Positions 56,672-64,000 of a stretch of 64,000 nucleotides of DNA are shown here, piece after piece. Source of the stretch: an uncultured Opitutales bacterium (GTDB lineage: Bacteria > Verrucomicrobiota > Verrucomicrobiia > Opitutales > Intestinicryptomonadaceae); contig CALXLM010000023.1 in assembly GCA_944389195.1 (NCBI GenBank), positions 1-64,000 of the forward strand. The letters run 5' to 3'. Position 1 is the first letter of the stretch; each line of letters starts with the position of its first letter. The notes beneath the pieces are model-generated. The model was not told the origin of the DNA. It did no database searches and saw only the letters and a list, made by a program, of their open reading frames with translations. Both the position numbers and the translations under genes were made by a program.

Positions 56672-57361
56672 ATGAAAGCCAGCGACCTTTTTGATTTACC
56701 CGCGTCACTCGAAAGATTTTCCGAGTTTTTCACTCCCGACATGGCTCCGTGGGAATGGGTAAAGAACATAAAAAACGCCCTATCAAGCGTAGATTTCTCC
56801 TCTCTTGAATCAAAAAAAGACATACCTTCGGGAGTTGAAGTGGAAGAAAACGTCTTCATACACCCCACTGTCTCCCTTCCGCCCTACGCGCACATAAAGG
56901 GGCCCGCATGGATAGGCGCGCACACCGAAATCCGCATAGGCTGTTTCGTCAGGGGCAACGTAATCGTCGGGGAAGGATGCGTAATGGGCAACTCGTGCGA
57001 ATACAAAAACAGCATGCTTATGGACAAGGTTGAAACGCCCCACTATAATTATGTAGGAGACTCTGTTTTGGGGACGCGCTCCCACCTTGGAGCCGGTGTC
57101 ATATGCGCCAATTTGAGGCTCGACCGCAACAACGTTCTGCTCACGCTGCCCGAGGGCCGCATAGATTCCAACATGAGAAAGCTCGGCGCAATGGTTGCAG
57201 AATATGCCGAAGCGGGCTGCAACTCGGTGCTTCAGCCGGGTTCAATATTGATGAAGAGGTCGATAGTGCTCTCTTGCGTAGCATTTAAGGGGTATCTCGA
57301 GGAAAACACAATAACCGGTCCGAAGCTGCAGATGCGGAATCTGCCGCGATTCGGATTCTGA
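56672..57361 (+). CDS. Left-handed beta-helix (hexapeptide) transferase-like protein
   Basis: A 229-residue protein. Residues about 50-205 carry hexapeptide repeats (VEENVFIHPTVSLPPYAHIKGPAWIGAHTEIRIGCFVRGNVIVGEGCVMGN), the left-handed beta-helix of acyltransferases and GlmU-like enzymes. It resembles the C-terminal half of GlmU-like N-acetyltransferases, without the nucleotidyltransferase half. Substrate may be a sugar phosphate or nucleotide sugar. It lies 26 bases upstream of an ArnC-like gene, so a joint role in sugar modification is plausible. Confidence 0.75.
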   Translation: MKASDLFDLPASLERFSEFFTPDMAPWEWVKNIKNALSSVDFSSLESKKDIPSGVEVEENVFIHPTVSLPPYAHIKGPAWIGAHTEIRIGCFVRGNVIVGEGCVMGNSCEYKNSMLMDKVETPHYNYVGDSVLGTRSHLGAGVICANLRLDRNNVLLTLPEGRIDSNMRKLGAMVAEYAEAGCNSVLQPGSILMKRSIVLSCVAFKGYLEENTITGPKLQMRNLPRFGF

Positions 57362-57387
57362 CAATCAAATCAACACCTATAAACGCC

Positions 57388-58332
57388 ATGGACGTATCTG
57401 TCGTAATCCCCGTTTACAACGAAGAGGAAAATCTTCAAAGTCTTTTTGAGAGGCTGTGCCGCACAATGGATTCCATTGGGAAGCCGTGGGAGGTTATATT
57501 TGTAAACGACGGCAGCAAAGACCGATCAGGGGAAATTTTGAGGAGATTCTGCAAAGAGCGCCCCGGAACCGTAAAGCTTATAGATTTCAACGGCAATTAC
57601 GGGCAGCACACGGCAATAATTGCGGCTTTCGAGCGCGCGGCGGGTGAGGTTGTTGTCACGCTCGACGCCGACCTGCAAAATCCCCCGGAGGAAATAGTAA
57701 AGCTTCTGGAAAAAATTGACGAAGGCTGTGACAGCGTGGGGGGCTATCGCAAGCAGCGCGAGGATACCGCATTGCGGCGCTATTGCTCAAAAATCGTCAA
57801 CATAGCCCGGGATAAAATGACGAATATCCGCATGAAAGACCAGGGCTGCATGCTCCGTGCCTACAAGCGCAACGTTATAAAGGCCATTCTCGGAACAAAC
57901 GAGCGTTCCCTTTTCATACCGGCGCTCGCGTACACGTTTTCGTCCAACCCCGCCGAGATAGAGGTCGAGCACGCCGCGCGCGCGGCGGGTGAGTCGAAAT
58001 ACAGCATGTACAGGCTTATCCGCCTGAACTTCGACCTCATCACCGGATTTACGCTTATGCCGCTGCAGCTGTTTACGCTGTTCGGATTCCTTTCCAGTTT
58101 GGGTTCTTTTGCGCTTGTCGCAATACTCCTGTTCAGAAGGTTTTTTATAATCGGCGAAGGCGAGGCGGAGGGGGTATTCACGCTTTTTGCAATACTGTTT
58201 TTCCTGATAAGCGTGGCGATTGTCGGCATAGGTTTGATAGGGGAATATATAGGAAGAATATACCAAGTTGTGCAGTCGCGCCCGAAATATGTTTTAAAAG
58301 AGACTGTTGGATTCGGCGAAGATGGAAAATAA
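57388..58332 (+). CDS. ArnC/GtrB-like polyprenyl-phosphate glycosyltransferase (GT2)
   Basis: A 314-residue membrane GT2. The GT-A domain has VVIPVYNEEENL (5-16), VNDGSKD (39-45) and the metal motif LDADLQNPPEE (D93/D95). Two C-terminal membrane segments (about 230-255 and 265-290) match ArnC, DPM1 and GtrB-type enzymes that load a sugar onto undecaprenyl phosphate at the inner face of the membrane. The downstream gene overlaps its end by 11 bases and encodes an ArnA-like formyltransferase, which points to a 4-formamido-sugar (such as Ara4FN). Other sugars are possible. Confidence 0.85.
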   Translation: MDVSVVIPVYNEEENLQSLFERLCRTMDSIGKPWEVIFVNDGSKDRSGEILRRFCKERPGTVKLIDFNGNYGQHTAIIAAFERAAGEVVVTLDADLQNPPEEIVKLLEKIDEGCDSVGGYRKQREDTALRRYCSKIVNIARDKMTNIRMKDQGCMLRAYKRNVIKAILGTNERSLFIPALAYTFSSNPAEIEVEHAARAAGESKYSMYRLIRLNFDLITGFTLMPLQLFTLFGFLSSLGSFALVAILLFRRFFIIGEGEAEGVFTLFAILFFLISVAIVGIGLIGEYIGRIYQVVQSRPKYVLKETVGFGEDGK

Positions 58333-59188
58333 AGACAAGAAAATCCTTTTTTTCGGGTTTAGCGACGTCGGATACAAATGCCTGAAATACATGGTCGATT
58401 CCGGGTACAATGTGATAGGCGTATTCACCCACGACACCGATCCCCACGAGTCTAAATGGTTTGAATCTCCGGAGTCGCTCGCAAGGGAAAACCTCATACC
58501 CGTATTCAAGCCCGACACGCTAAAAACCGAAAAGTGGTTTCGCAAAGTCAGATACATGAAGCCCGATCTGATACTGTCGCTCTACTACCGCAATATGATA
58601 CCAGAGGAGATTTTCTCGCAGGCCAAATACGGCGCCTACAACATGCACGGCTCCTACCTTCCTTATTACCGCGGAAGGGCGCCGTTAAACTGGGCCATAA
58701 TAAACGGCGAAAAATTCGGGGGGGTTTCCCTTCACGTCATGGAAAAAAAATTCGACACCGGCGCGGTTGTCGACCAGGAAAAAGTCGAATTTGCCGACGA
58801 CGAATACGTTGGGCAGATACAGCCGAGAATCGCCGAAGCCGCCCTTAACGTGTTTAAGCGCTCGCTCGACTCCCTTCTTGACGGAAATCCGAAGACGGTT
58901 CCGCAAGACGCGACAAAAGCGTCGTATTTCGGCAAACGCACCCCTGAAGACGGCAAGATAGACTTCTCCAAAACCGCGCGCGAAGTATTCAATCTCATAC
59001 GCGGAGTAAGCAAGCCGTTCCCCGGGGCATTTGCCGATATCGGAGGAACGGAGACGATTATATGGAGGGCGAAAATAGGCGAAGACTCCCGCGGCATAAG
59101 TGCCGGGACGGTAGTCTCGCTCGATCCCCTGACCGTGGCTTGCGCCGACAAATTTATTGTAGCTGAAGAAACTCAGCCGCGCCGGTAG
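58322..59188 (+). CDS. ArnA-type formyltransferase (aminosugar N-formyltransferase)
   Basis: A 288-residue protein from the ATG at 58322. It resembles the N-terminal formyltransferase of ArnA and methionyl-tRNA formyltransferase. Catalytic residues are N107 and H109 (NMHGSYLPYYRGRAPLNWAI) and D145 (FDTGAVVDQE). A C-terminal OB-like part (about 205-288) follows. It uses N10-formyl-tetrahydrofolate to formylate an aminosugar, a step in Ara4N transfer to lipid A. The second, dehydrogenase half of ArnA is absent. Translation is coupled to the ArnC-like gene. The adjacent tRNA formyltransferase role is unlikely, given the context and GSYLPYYRG. Confidence 0.8.
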   Translation: MENKDKKILFFGFSDVGYKCLKYMVDSGYNVIGVFTHDTDPHESKWFESPESLARENLIPVFKPDTLKTEKWFRKVRYMKPDLILSLYYRNMIPEEIFSQAKYGAYNMHGSYLPYYRGRAPLNWAIINGEKFGGVSLHVMEKKFDTGAVVDQEKVEFADDEYVGQIQPRIAEAALNVFKRSLDSLLDGNPKTVPQDATKASYFGKRTPEDGKIDFSKTAREVFNLIRGVSKPFPGAFADIGGTETIIWRAKIGEDSRGISAGTVVSLDPLTVACADKFIVAEETQPRR

Positions 59189-59245
59189 GCGTATGCCCGA
59201 CAGATTGCCTCATGCCGGATATTTGTGGATTTTGAAAAAAAATTT

Positions 59246-59890
59246 TTAACGCACTTTGCGCATGACCTCCACTCCCATTTTTTCAAATCCGCCCAATATA
59301 TATTCAAAATAAATGCCCCTAAGCGGAATAAATTTAATCATTCTGCAAAATCCGTTTTTCGGATAAATTTTGATATAATTGCCAAATATGCCCCTTTTGG
59401 ACTCTACGCGCAAAATATCGGAAACTCCAAAGATTTGTGACCGGCTGAATGAAAATATCCTCCACCCTATTTCAACTTTTTCGTTTCTAAAATCCAAAAA
59501 TCCCATCGGAAAACTTGCCCCTAAATAATATGGGCCAATCACGCCGGGCAATTCTCTGTAATACGCTCCGACGTAATGCGAGTCGACTCCGGAAGCATTA
59601 AAGCGGAGCAGCAGCCTGAAAAGCGCATAGAAAGCCAGAACCGGCGCCGACGCCGACACGAGCGAAAAAGCCGCCGGAATTAAAGCCACGTTATCGGGCA
59701 AATAGCCGAATTGAACCGCCGCAGCTACCGCGCAGAAAGAATAGGCGCACACTGACAAAAAATAAGTGCCCGCCCACGCGAAATTCGCCAAGACTCCGCC
59801 CGAAAATAATTTCCAATGCGCGGCGCAAAAGAGCGCGGGAAAAACAACTCCCGCAAGAATTACTACTGCAAAAAAATACGCGCTCTCCAT
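59246..59890 (-). CDS. Small membrane protein of unknown function
   Basis: A 214-residue protein from the ATG at 59890; an upstream in-frame start at 60007 is less likely, since it adds a non-hydrophobic tail before the first membrane segment. Segments about 4-24, 32-60 and 70-95 are hydrophobic. Residues about 110-210 are a soluble domain with aromatic/Gly strands (YYRELPGVIGPYYLG, FIPLRGIYFEYILGG), somewhat like a PH-type fold. No family was recognised. It lies between the formyltransferase (convergent) and purL. Confidence 0.55.
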   Translation of the reverse strand: MESAYFFAVVILAGVVFPALFCAAHWKLFSGGVLANFAWAGTYFLSVCAYSFCAVAAAVQFGYLPDNVALIPAAFSLVSASAPVLAFYALFRLLLRFNASGVDSHYVGAYYRELPGVIGPYYLGASFPMGFLDFRNEKVEIGWRIFSFSRSQIFGVSDILRVESKRGIFGNYIKIYPKNGFCRMIKFIPLRGIYFEYILGGFEKMGVEVMRKVR

Positions 59891-60053
59891 ATTGGCATTC
59901 CCAAAGATAAATTGAAAGTCAAAATGCCGTCCGCATTGCACGCCAGAACCTTTTGCCCAAGGTTTTCCTCCCCTATTGAAAAGCGAATGAGGTCTTCCGC
60001 CATTCACGCGCCCGGACCCGCAAAAAATCCGGAACGCGCGCGAACGCGAAAGC

Positions 60054-63000
60054 CTACCTGAAATAATTTACACCCGACTCGAATATCGGCTGTATTTTGT
60101 TTCCGGGAATGTTTTTTCCCACATTTTCCCCGAAGCGCTCCGTATGCCCCATTTTTCCGAACACGAGGCCGTCGGGACTCGTTATGCCCTCCACGGCTTC
60201 AAGCGACCCGTTAGGATTGTAGTCGATGGACGCGCTCGGATTTCCGTTTTCGTCAACATACTGAGTGGCAATCTGCCCGTTTCTCAAAAGCGACTCCATA
60301 ACGCGCGGAGAAGCGATAAATTTGCCTTCGCCGTGCGACACGGGAATAACATGTTCGTCGCCGACATTGCACAGAGACAACCACGGGGAAAGCGTGCTCG
60401 TCACGCGCGTGCGCACATACCTGCTGACATGCCGCCCTATATTGTTGTAAGTAAGCGTTGGGCTGTCCGAGGTCAACTCGCACACCTTTCCAAAGGGAAC
60501 GAGTCCCAGCTTTATAAGCGCCTGAAACCCGTTGCATATTCCCAAGACCAAGCCCTTGCGGTTTTTAATTAGATCCATGACCGCGTCGGTCAACTCCGGA
60601 TTTCTGAATACCGCCGCTATGAACTTGCCCGATCCCGCAGGTTCGTCCCCCGCGCTGAAGCCACCCGGCAAAGCTAAAATCTGCGATTGTCCGACAAGCT
60701 TCCCCATTTCGGATATGGAGAAATCTATATCCGCCCCGTTCATATTTCTAAACACGAAGGTCTTGACGACAGCCCCCGCGCGTTCGAAAGCGCGCGCCGT
60801 ATCGTACTCGCAATTTGTGCCGGGGAACACGGGAATAAATACCTGCGGCTTAGCATATTTCGACGGCGAAACTGCTATGTTTTTATTTTCAAAAACGGGT
60901 TTTGACAAAGACCCGTTCTGAGAATCCGCAGCTTCGGTCGGAAAAATCTTTTCAAGCGGGGAATTCCAAGCCGATTTAAGCTCGGAAATCGGGATCGAAA
61001 GCGAACCGAAGCTTACGGTTTTTTCGCCCGTTGTCGCGCCTACGATTTCCGCAAAATCTACATCCGCCCCTTCCGCAAGCTCTACCAAAACCGCCCCATA
61101 GTCGAGGGCAAAGGCGTCGCCTGAAAACGACGGCAAGAACTCAAATCCTATTTCGTTTCCGAAAGACATTTTCGAAACAGCCTCGGCAAGCCCGCCGAAC
61201 CTCAGAGAATGGGCCGAAATTATTTTGCCTTCCTTTATCGCATTAAACAAAAGTCCGTATTTTTTCTTCGCGTCAGACCAGTCCGGAGTCAAATCCGCGC
61301 GTTTTTCCACCTTCACGAGGGCTACGCGCGAGCCCTTCCTTTTAAACTCCGGAGTGATGGCGTTCCGCACGTCGCCTGCGCATATCGCAAAACTTACGAG
61401 CGTGGGAGGCACGTCGATGTCCTTAAACGAACCCGACATGGAATCCTTTCCGCCAATCGAGGCGCAATCCAACGAAAGCTGCGCGTCCAACGCACCCAAC
61501 AGCGCAGCGAGCGGCTTACCCCAGCGGCGCGGATCGCCGCGCAATTTTTCAAAATACTCCTGAAAGGTAAAGCGCACCCTTGAAACGTCCCCGCCCGAAG
61601 CCGCAATTTTTGCGACGCTTTCAAGAACCGCGTATTGCGCGCCGTGGTATGGGCTCCATTTGGAAATGTCCGGGTTGAACCCAAACGAAAATATCGTGCC
61701 CGTATTCGTATCGCCTTCAAGCAAAGGCAACTTCGAACACATTGCCTCTGGCGGGGTTGAAAGCGTCGCCCCGCCGTACGGGTGGAACACTGCGCACGCG
61801 CCTATGGACGAATCGAAACGCTCCACCAACCCGCGCTGCGAACAACAGTTGAGCGAAGAAATCATGCACAGCCAAGATGCTTTGTCCCCGGCCTGCATTC
61901 CCGACGGCCCGAACGGCAAAGACGTTTCCGACGGAGCAACAACTTCCGCCTTAGCCGAGGCTGTTGTCCCGTTTGTGTCGAGAAAATCGCGGCGCAAATC
62001 GACTATCGTATCTCCCTTCCATTTCATGACCAATCTTCCAGTATCGGTCACTTCCGCAACTTTTGTGCACTCCAAATTTTCAGAGGCAGCAAAATCCGCA
62101 AATTTGCCGGCGTCGCCAGACGAAACCACAACGGCCATGCGCTCCTGCGATTCCGATATTGCCAGCTCGGTCCCGTCCAATCCCCTGTATTTTTTCGGCA
62201 CGGCGTCGAGATCTATTTCAAGGGACGGCGCCAACTCGCCTATTGCCACAGAAACGCCTCCCGCACCGAAATCGTTGCAGCGCTTTATTAAAATGCTCGC
62301 CTGCGGATTTCTAAAAAGCCTTTGAAGCTTGCGCTCCATGGGGGCGTCGCCCTTTTGAACTTCGGCGGAATTTTCAAGCGCTTTTTCGGTGTGCCCCTTC
62401 GACGAACCTGTCGCCCCGCCTATGCCGTCACGCCCCGTCCGGTCGCCCACAAGAAGAATCGCGTCGCCCTTTTCCGGGGTGCCTCGCCGCACCGAAGTGC
62501 GGGGAGCTGCCGCAACAACCGCGCCTATCTCCATGCGTTTCGCCACATAACCGGGATCGTATATTTCCACCACCTGCCCGGTTGCCAAGCCTATTTGGTT
62601 GCCGTAGCTGCTGTATCCGTTCGCGGCCCCGACCACGATTTTTCTCTGCGGAAGCTTTCCCGGAAGCGTCTTTTCAAAAGGCGTGCGCGGATCGCCCGCC
62701 CCGCTAACGCGCATGGCCTGGTAAACATAGCTTCTTCCTGAAAGCGGATCGCGTATGGCCCCGCCGAGGCATGTCGCCGCCCCGCCGAAAGGCTCTATTT
62801 CCGTGGGGTGGTTGTGCGTCTCGTTTTTAAACATCACAAGCCACTGCTGCATCTCGCCGCCGACATCGACGTCCACAACTATGCTCGCAGCGTTTATCTC
62901 TTCGCTCTCCTCAAGATCCGCAAGCTTACCGTCGAGCCGCAATGCCCTCATTCCCGCCAAAGCCACGTCCATAAGGCACACGTGCTTCCCTCGCGCGTCC

Positions 63001-63779
63001 GAATCGAGTTTTTTTCTTATTGCCAGATACTTTTTCCACGATTCTTCGACGGGTTTTGAGTATTTACCGCTGTCTATTTTTACGCTCTCAAGATGCGTCA
63101 AAAACGTCGTGTGCCTGCAATGGTCGCTCCAGTAGGTGTCCAGAACCCTTATTTCGGTTATTGTGGGGTCCCTGCCTTCCGTACCGGCAAAGTAGTCTCT
63201 GCAAAACGCGAGGTCTTTTACCGACATTGCAAGCGACATTTTTGCGTGGAGATCCCCTATCTCGGCGTCCGACATGGCTATAAAACCATGTATGCGCTTT
63301 ACCGGAGGGGGTGGTGGGGCAGCGCGCAAAAGCGTGTCGGGCTTTTCAAGCGAGGCCTCCCTGCTGTCGACCGAATTTATAAGATAGCGCTTTATCTTGG
63401 CCATATCCGGCCCAGAGAGCCCACCGCAAAAAACATATACGCGCGCGCACGCCACAACGGGGCGCGTATGCGCCACAATCTGCACGCACTGTTCGGCGGA
63501 ATCGGCGCGCTGGTCGAACTGTCCGGGAAGATACTCCACCGCAAACACGGCGTCGCCCTCCTCAGAAGGAAAAGACTCCTCATAAACGTTTTCGACGGGA
63601 GCCTCGCAGAAAATCAAATTTTTTGCGGCCTCGAATTGCGAATCGTCGAGGCCCTCTACGTCGTAGCGCTGCAAAATGCGAACCCCCGGAATTTCTATGT
63701 TCAGATTCTCCCTCAAATCGTCAAGGAGAGCCTTTGACGAATGCCCGTTTTTTTCCTCTACAAATAGTCTGCGAATCAT
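60054..63779 (-). CDS. purL: Phosphoribosylformylglycinamidine synthase (single-chain PurL)
   Basis: A 1241-residue enzyme for step 4 of purine synthesis, making FGAM from FGAR, ATP and glutamine. The ATG at 63779 (MIRRLFVEEKNG) is preferred over a frame start at 63866, which lacks family similarity. It has the N-terminal linker, two AIRS-like halves (DTYWSDHCRHTTF; FKNETHNHPTEIEPFGGAATCLGG; GGVSVAIGELAPSL) and a C-terminal glutaminase domain with nucleophile C1082 (LGICNGFQ), PGGFSAGDE and SHGEGKF. The long single chain is of the type that needs no PurS or PurQ. Divergent from the partial gene at 63892. Confidence 0.95.
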   Translation of the reverse strand: MIRRLFVEEKNGHSSKALLDDLRENLNIEIPGVRILQRYDVEGLDDSQFEAAKNLIFCEAPVENVYEESFPSEEGDAVFAVEYLPGQFDQRADSAEQCVQIVAHTRPVVACARVYVFCGGLSGPDMAKIKRYLINSVDSREASLEKPDTLLRAAPPPPPVKRIHGFIAMSDAEIGDLHAKMSLAMSVKDLAFCRDYFAGTEGRDPTITEIRVLDTYWSDHCRHTTFLTHLESVKIDSGKYSKPVEESWKKYLAIRKKLDSDARGKHVCLMDVALAGMRALRLDGKLADLEESEEINAASIVVDVDVGGEMQQWLVMFKNETHNHPTEIEPFGGAATCLGGAIRDPLSGRSYVYQAMRVSGAGDPRTPFEKTLPGKLPQRKIVVGAANGYSSYGNQIGLATGQVVEIYDPGYVAKRMEIGAVVAAAPRTSVRRGTPEKGDAILLVGDRTGRDGIGGATGSSKGHTEKALENSAEVQKGDAPMERKLQRLFRNPQASILIKRCNDFGAGGVSVAIGELAPSLEIDLDAVPKKYRGLDGTELAISESQERMAVVVSSGDAGKFADFAASENLECTKVAEVTDTGRLVMKWKGDTIVDLRRDFLDTNGTTASAKAEVVAPSETSLPFGPSGMQAGDKASWLCMISSLNCCSQRGLVERFDSSIGACAVFHPYGGATLSTPPEAMCSKLPLLEGDTNTGTIFSFGFNPDISKWSPYHGAQYAVLESVAKIAASGGDVSRVRFTFQEYFEKLRGDPRRWGKPLAALLGALDAQLSLDCASIGGKDSMSGSFKDIDVPPTLVSFAICAGDVRNAITPEFKRKGSRVALVKVEKRADLTPDWSDAKKKYGLLFNAIKEGKIISAHSLRFGGLAEAVSKMSFGNEIGFEFLPSFSGDAFALDYGAVLVELAEGADVDFAEIVGATTGEKTVSFGSLSIPISELKSAWNSPLEKIFPTEAADSQNGSLSKPVFENKNIAVSPSKYAKPQVFIPVFPGTNCEYDTARAFERAGAVVKTFVFRNMNGADIDFSISEMGKLVGQSQILALPGGFSAGDEPAGSGKFIAAVFRNPELTDAVMDLIKNRKGLVLGICNGFQALIKLGLVPFGKVCELTSDSPTLTYNNIGRHVSRYVRTRVTSTLSPWLSLCNVGDEHVIPVSHGEGKFIASPRVMESLLRNGQIATQYVDENGNPSASIDYNPNGSLEAVEGITSPDGLVFGKMGHTERFGENVGKNIPGNKIQPIFESGVNYFR

Positions 63780-63891
63780 CACACCAGAATTTCCGAATAT
63801 TGTTTTTTCGCAATTCTTTTCTTGAAAAAATCGGCGTTTAAGTTTCGAAAATACTTTTACGGTCATTTAAAATATGCTATTTTAGGCAAAT

Positions 63892-64000
63892 ATGGTTAAG
63901 AAAACTTTATCTATATTGTGCGCTGCGCTCGCGTTGTGCGGCCTCCAAGCAAGAATAATGTCGTTTGGCGACCCTGCGGAATACGGGCTGGCGCCTTCCC
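63892..64000 (+). CDS. 5' end of an exported protein gene, cut by the window
   Basis: ATG at 63892, then 36 codons open to the window end. The first ~21 residues (MVKKTLSILCAALALCGLQA) are a clear signal peptide. Function cannot be told from the fragment. It is divergent from purL. Confidence 0.6.
   Translation, partial: MVKKTLSILCAALALCGLQARIMSFGDPAEYGLAPS

Noticed and set aside
1-64000. CRISPR array, tRNA, rRNA, prophage or insertion sequence
   Set aside because: No spaced direct repeats, no T-loop-like tRNA sequence in the gaps, and no transposase, integrase or phage structural gene was recognised.

Overview
The window looks like chromosomal DNA of a diderm (Gram-negative type) bacterium, most likely of the PVC group and probably Verrucomicrobiota. 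This placement is an inference. It rests on a housekeeping sigma factor with a long Lys/Ala/Pro-rich N-terminal tail, a DnaG that has lost most zinc-ribbon ligands, a fused SecD-SecF, a class II (B12-dependent) ribonucleotide reductase with C-terminal cysteine clusters, a single-chain PurL, envelope genes (LpxI, ExbB/ExbD, lipoproteins) and many genes with weak Shine-Dalgarno sites. No rRNA or tRNA was found to settle it. Two GH5-type glycosidases and a GH78 rhamnosidase suggest growth on plant or host polysaccharides.

Layout. (1) 1-16.6 kb is an accessory, low-density, AT-rich region. It holds an exported enolase-superfamily enzyme, a TetR regulator, a LacI regulator divergent from a secreted GH5 enzyme with a perfect operator palindrome between them, and a minus-strand redox/catabolic operon (SDR, an unidentified remnant, exported CMD-cupin, Tat-exported aldo/keto reductase, and a DUF6282-like hydrolase broken by two frameshifts). 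A divergent LysR gene with a 17-bp perfect palindrome faces that operon. A three-gene nucleotide-sugar operon follows (GDP-fucose synthase-like, UDP-ManNAc dehydrogenase-like, epimerase). Several 0.4-1.2 kb gaps hold no intact gene, and two of them contain likely gene remnants.

(2) 16.6-35.6 kb is dense housekeeping sequence. DUF362-like, NUDIX and gltX run on minus; TPR lipoprotein, dnaG, rpoD and a small exported protein run on plus; nrdJ and a group with an FGE-like membrane protein, hisA and an RlmI-like methyltransferase run on minus; hflX follows a 1.2 kb gap.

(3) 35.8-48.4 kb holds a secreted GH5-type enzyme, a convergent GH78 rhamnosidase, an EamA transporter, recJ, an exported or cytoplasmic PHP-domain protein, the yajC-secDF translocon pair and an orphan ribbon-helix-helix protein.

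(4) 48.8-64 kb holds an Ala/Lys/Pro-rich exported protein divergent from leuS-FecR-lpxI-sufE, then exbB-exbD-exbD, a left-handed beta-helix protein with an ArnC-like glycosyltransferase and an ArnA-like formyltransferase, a small membrane protein, purL, and the first 36 codons of an exported protein at the right edge.

Hairpins with an A-tract before and a T-tract after the stem close several transcription units. No CRISPR array, prophage, intact insertion sequence, defence island or biosynthetic cluster was recognised. The best candidates for something less described are the ArnC/ArnA-type pair with its beta-helix neighbour, the FGE-like protein without catalytic cysteines, and the operator palindromes. 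No demonstrably new system was seen.
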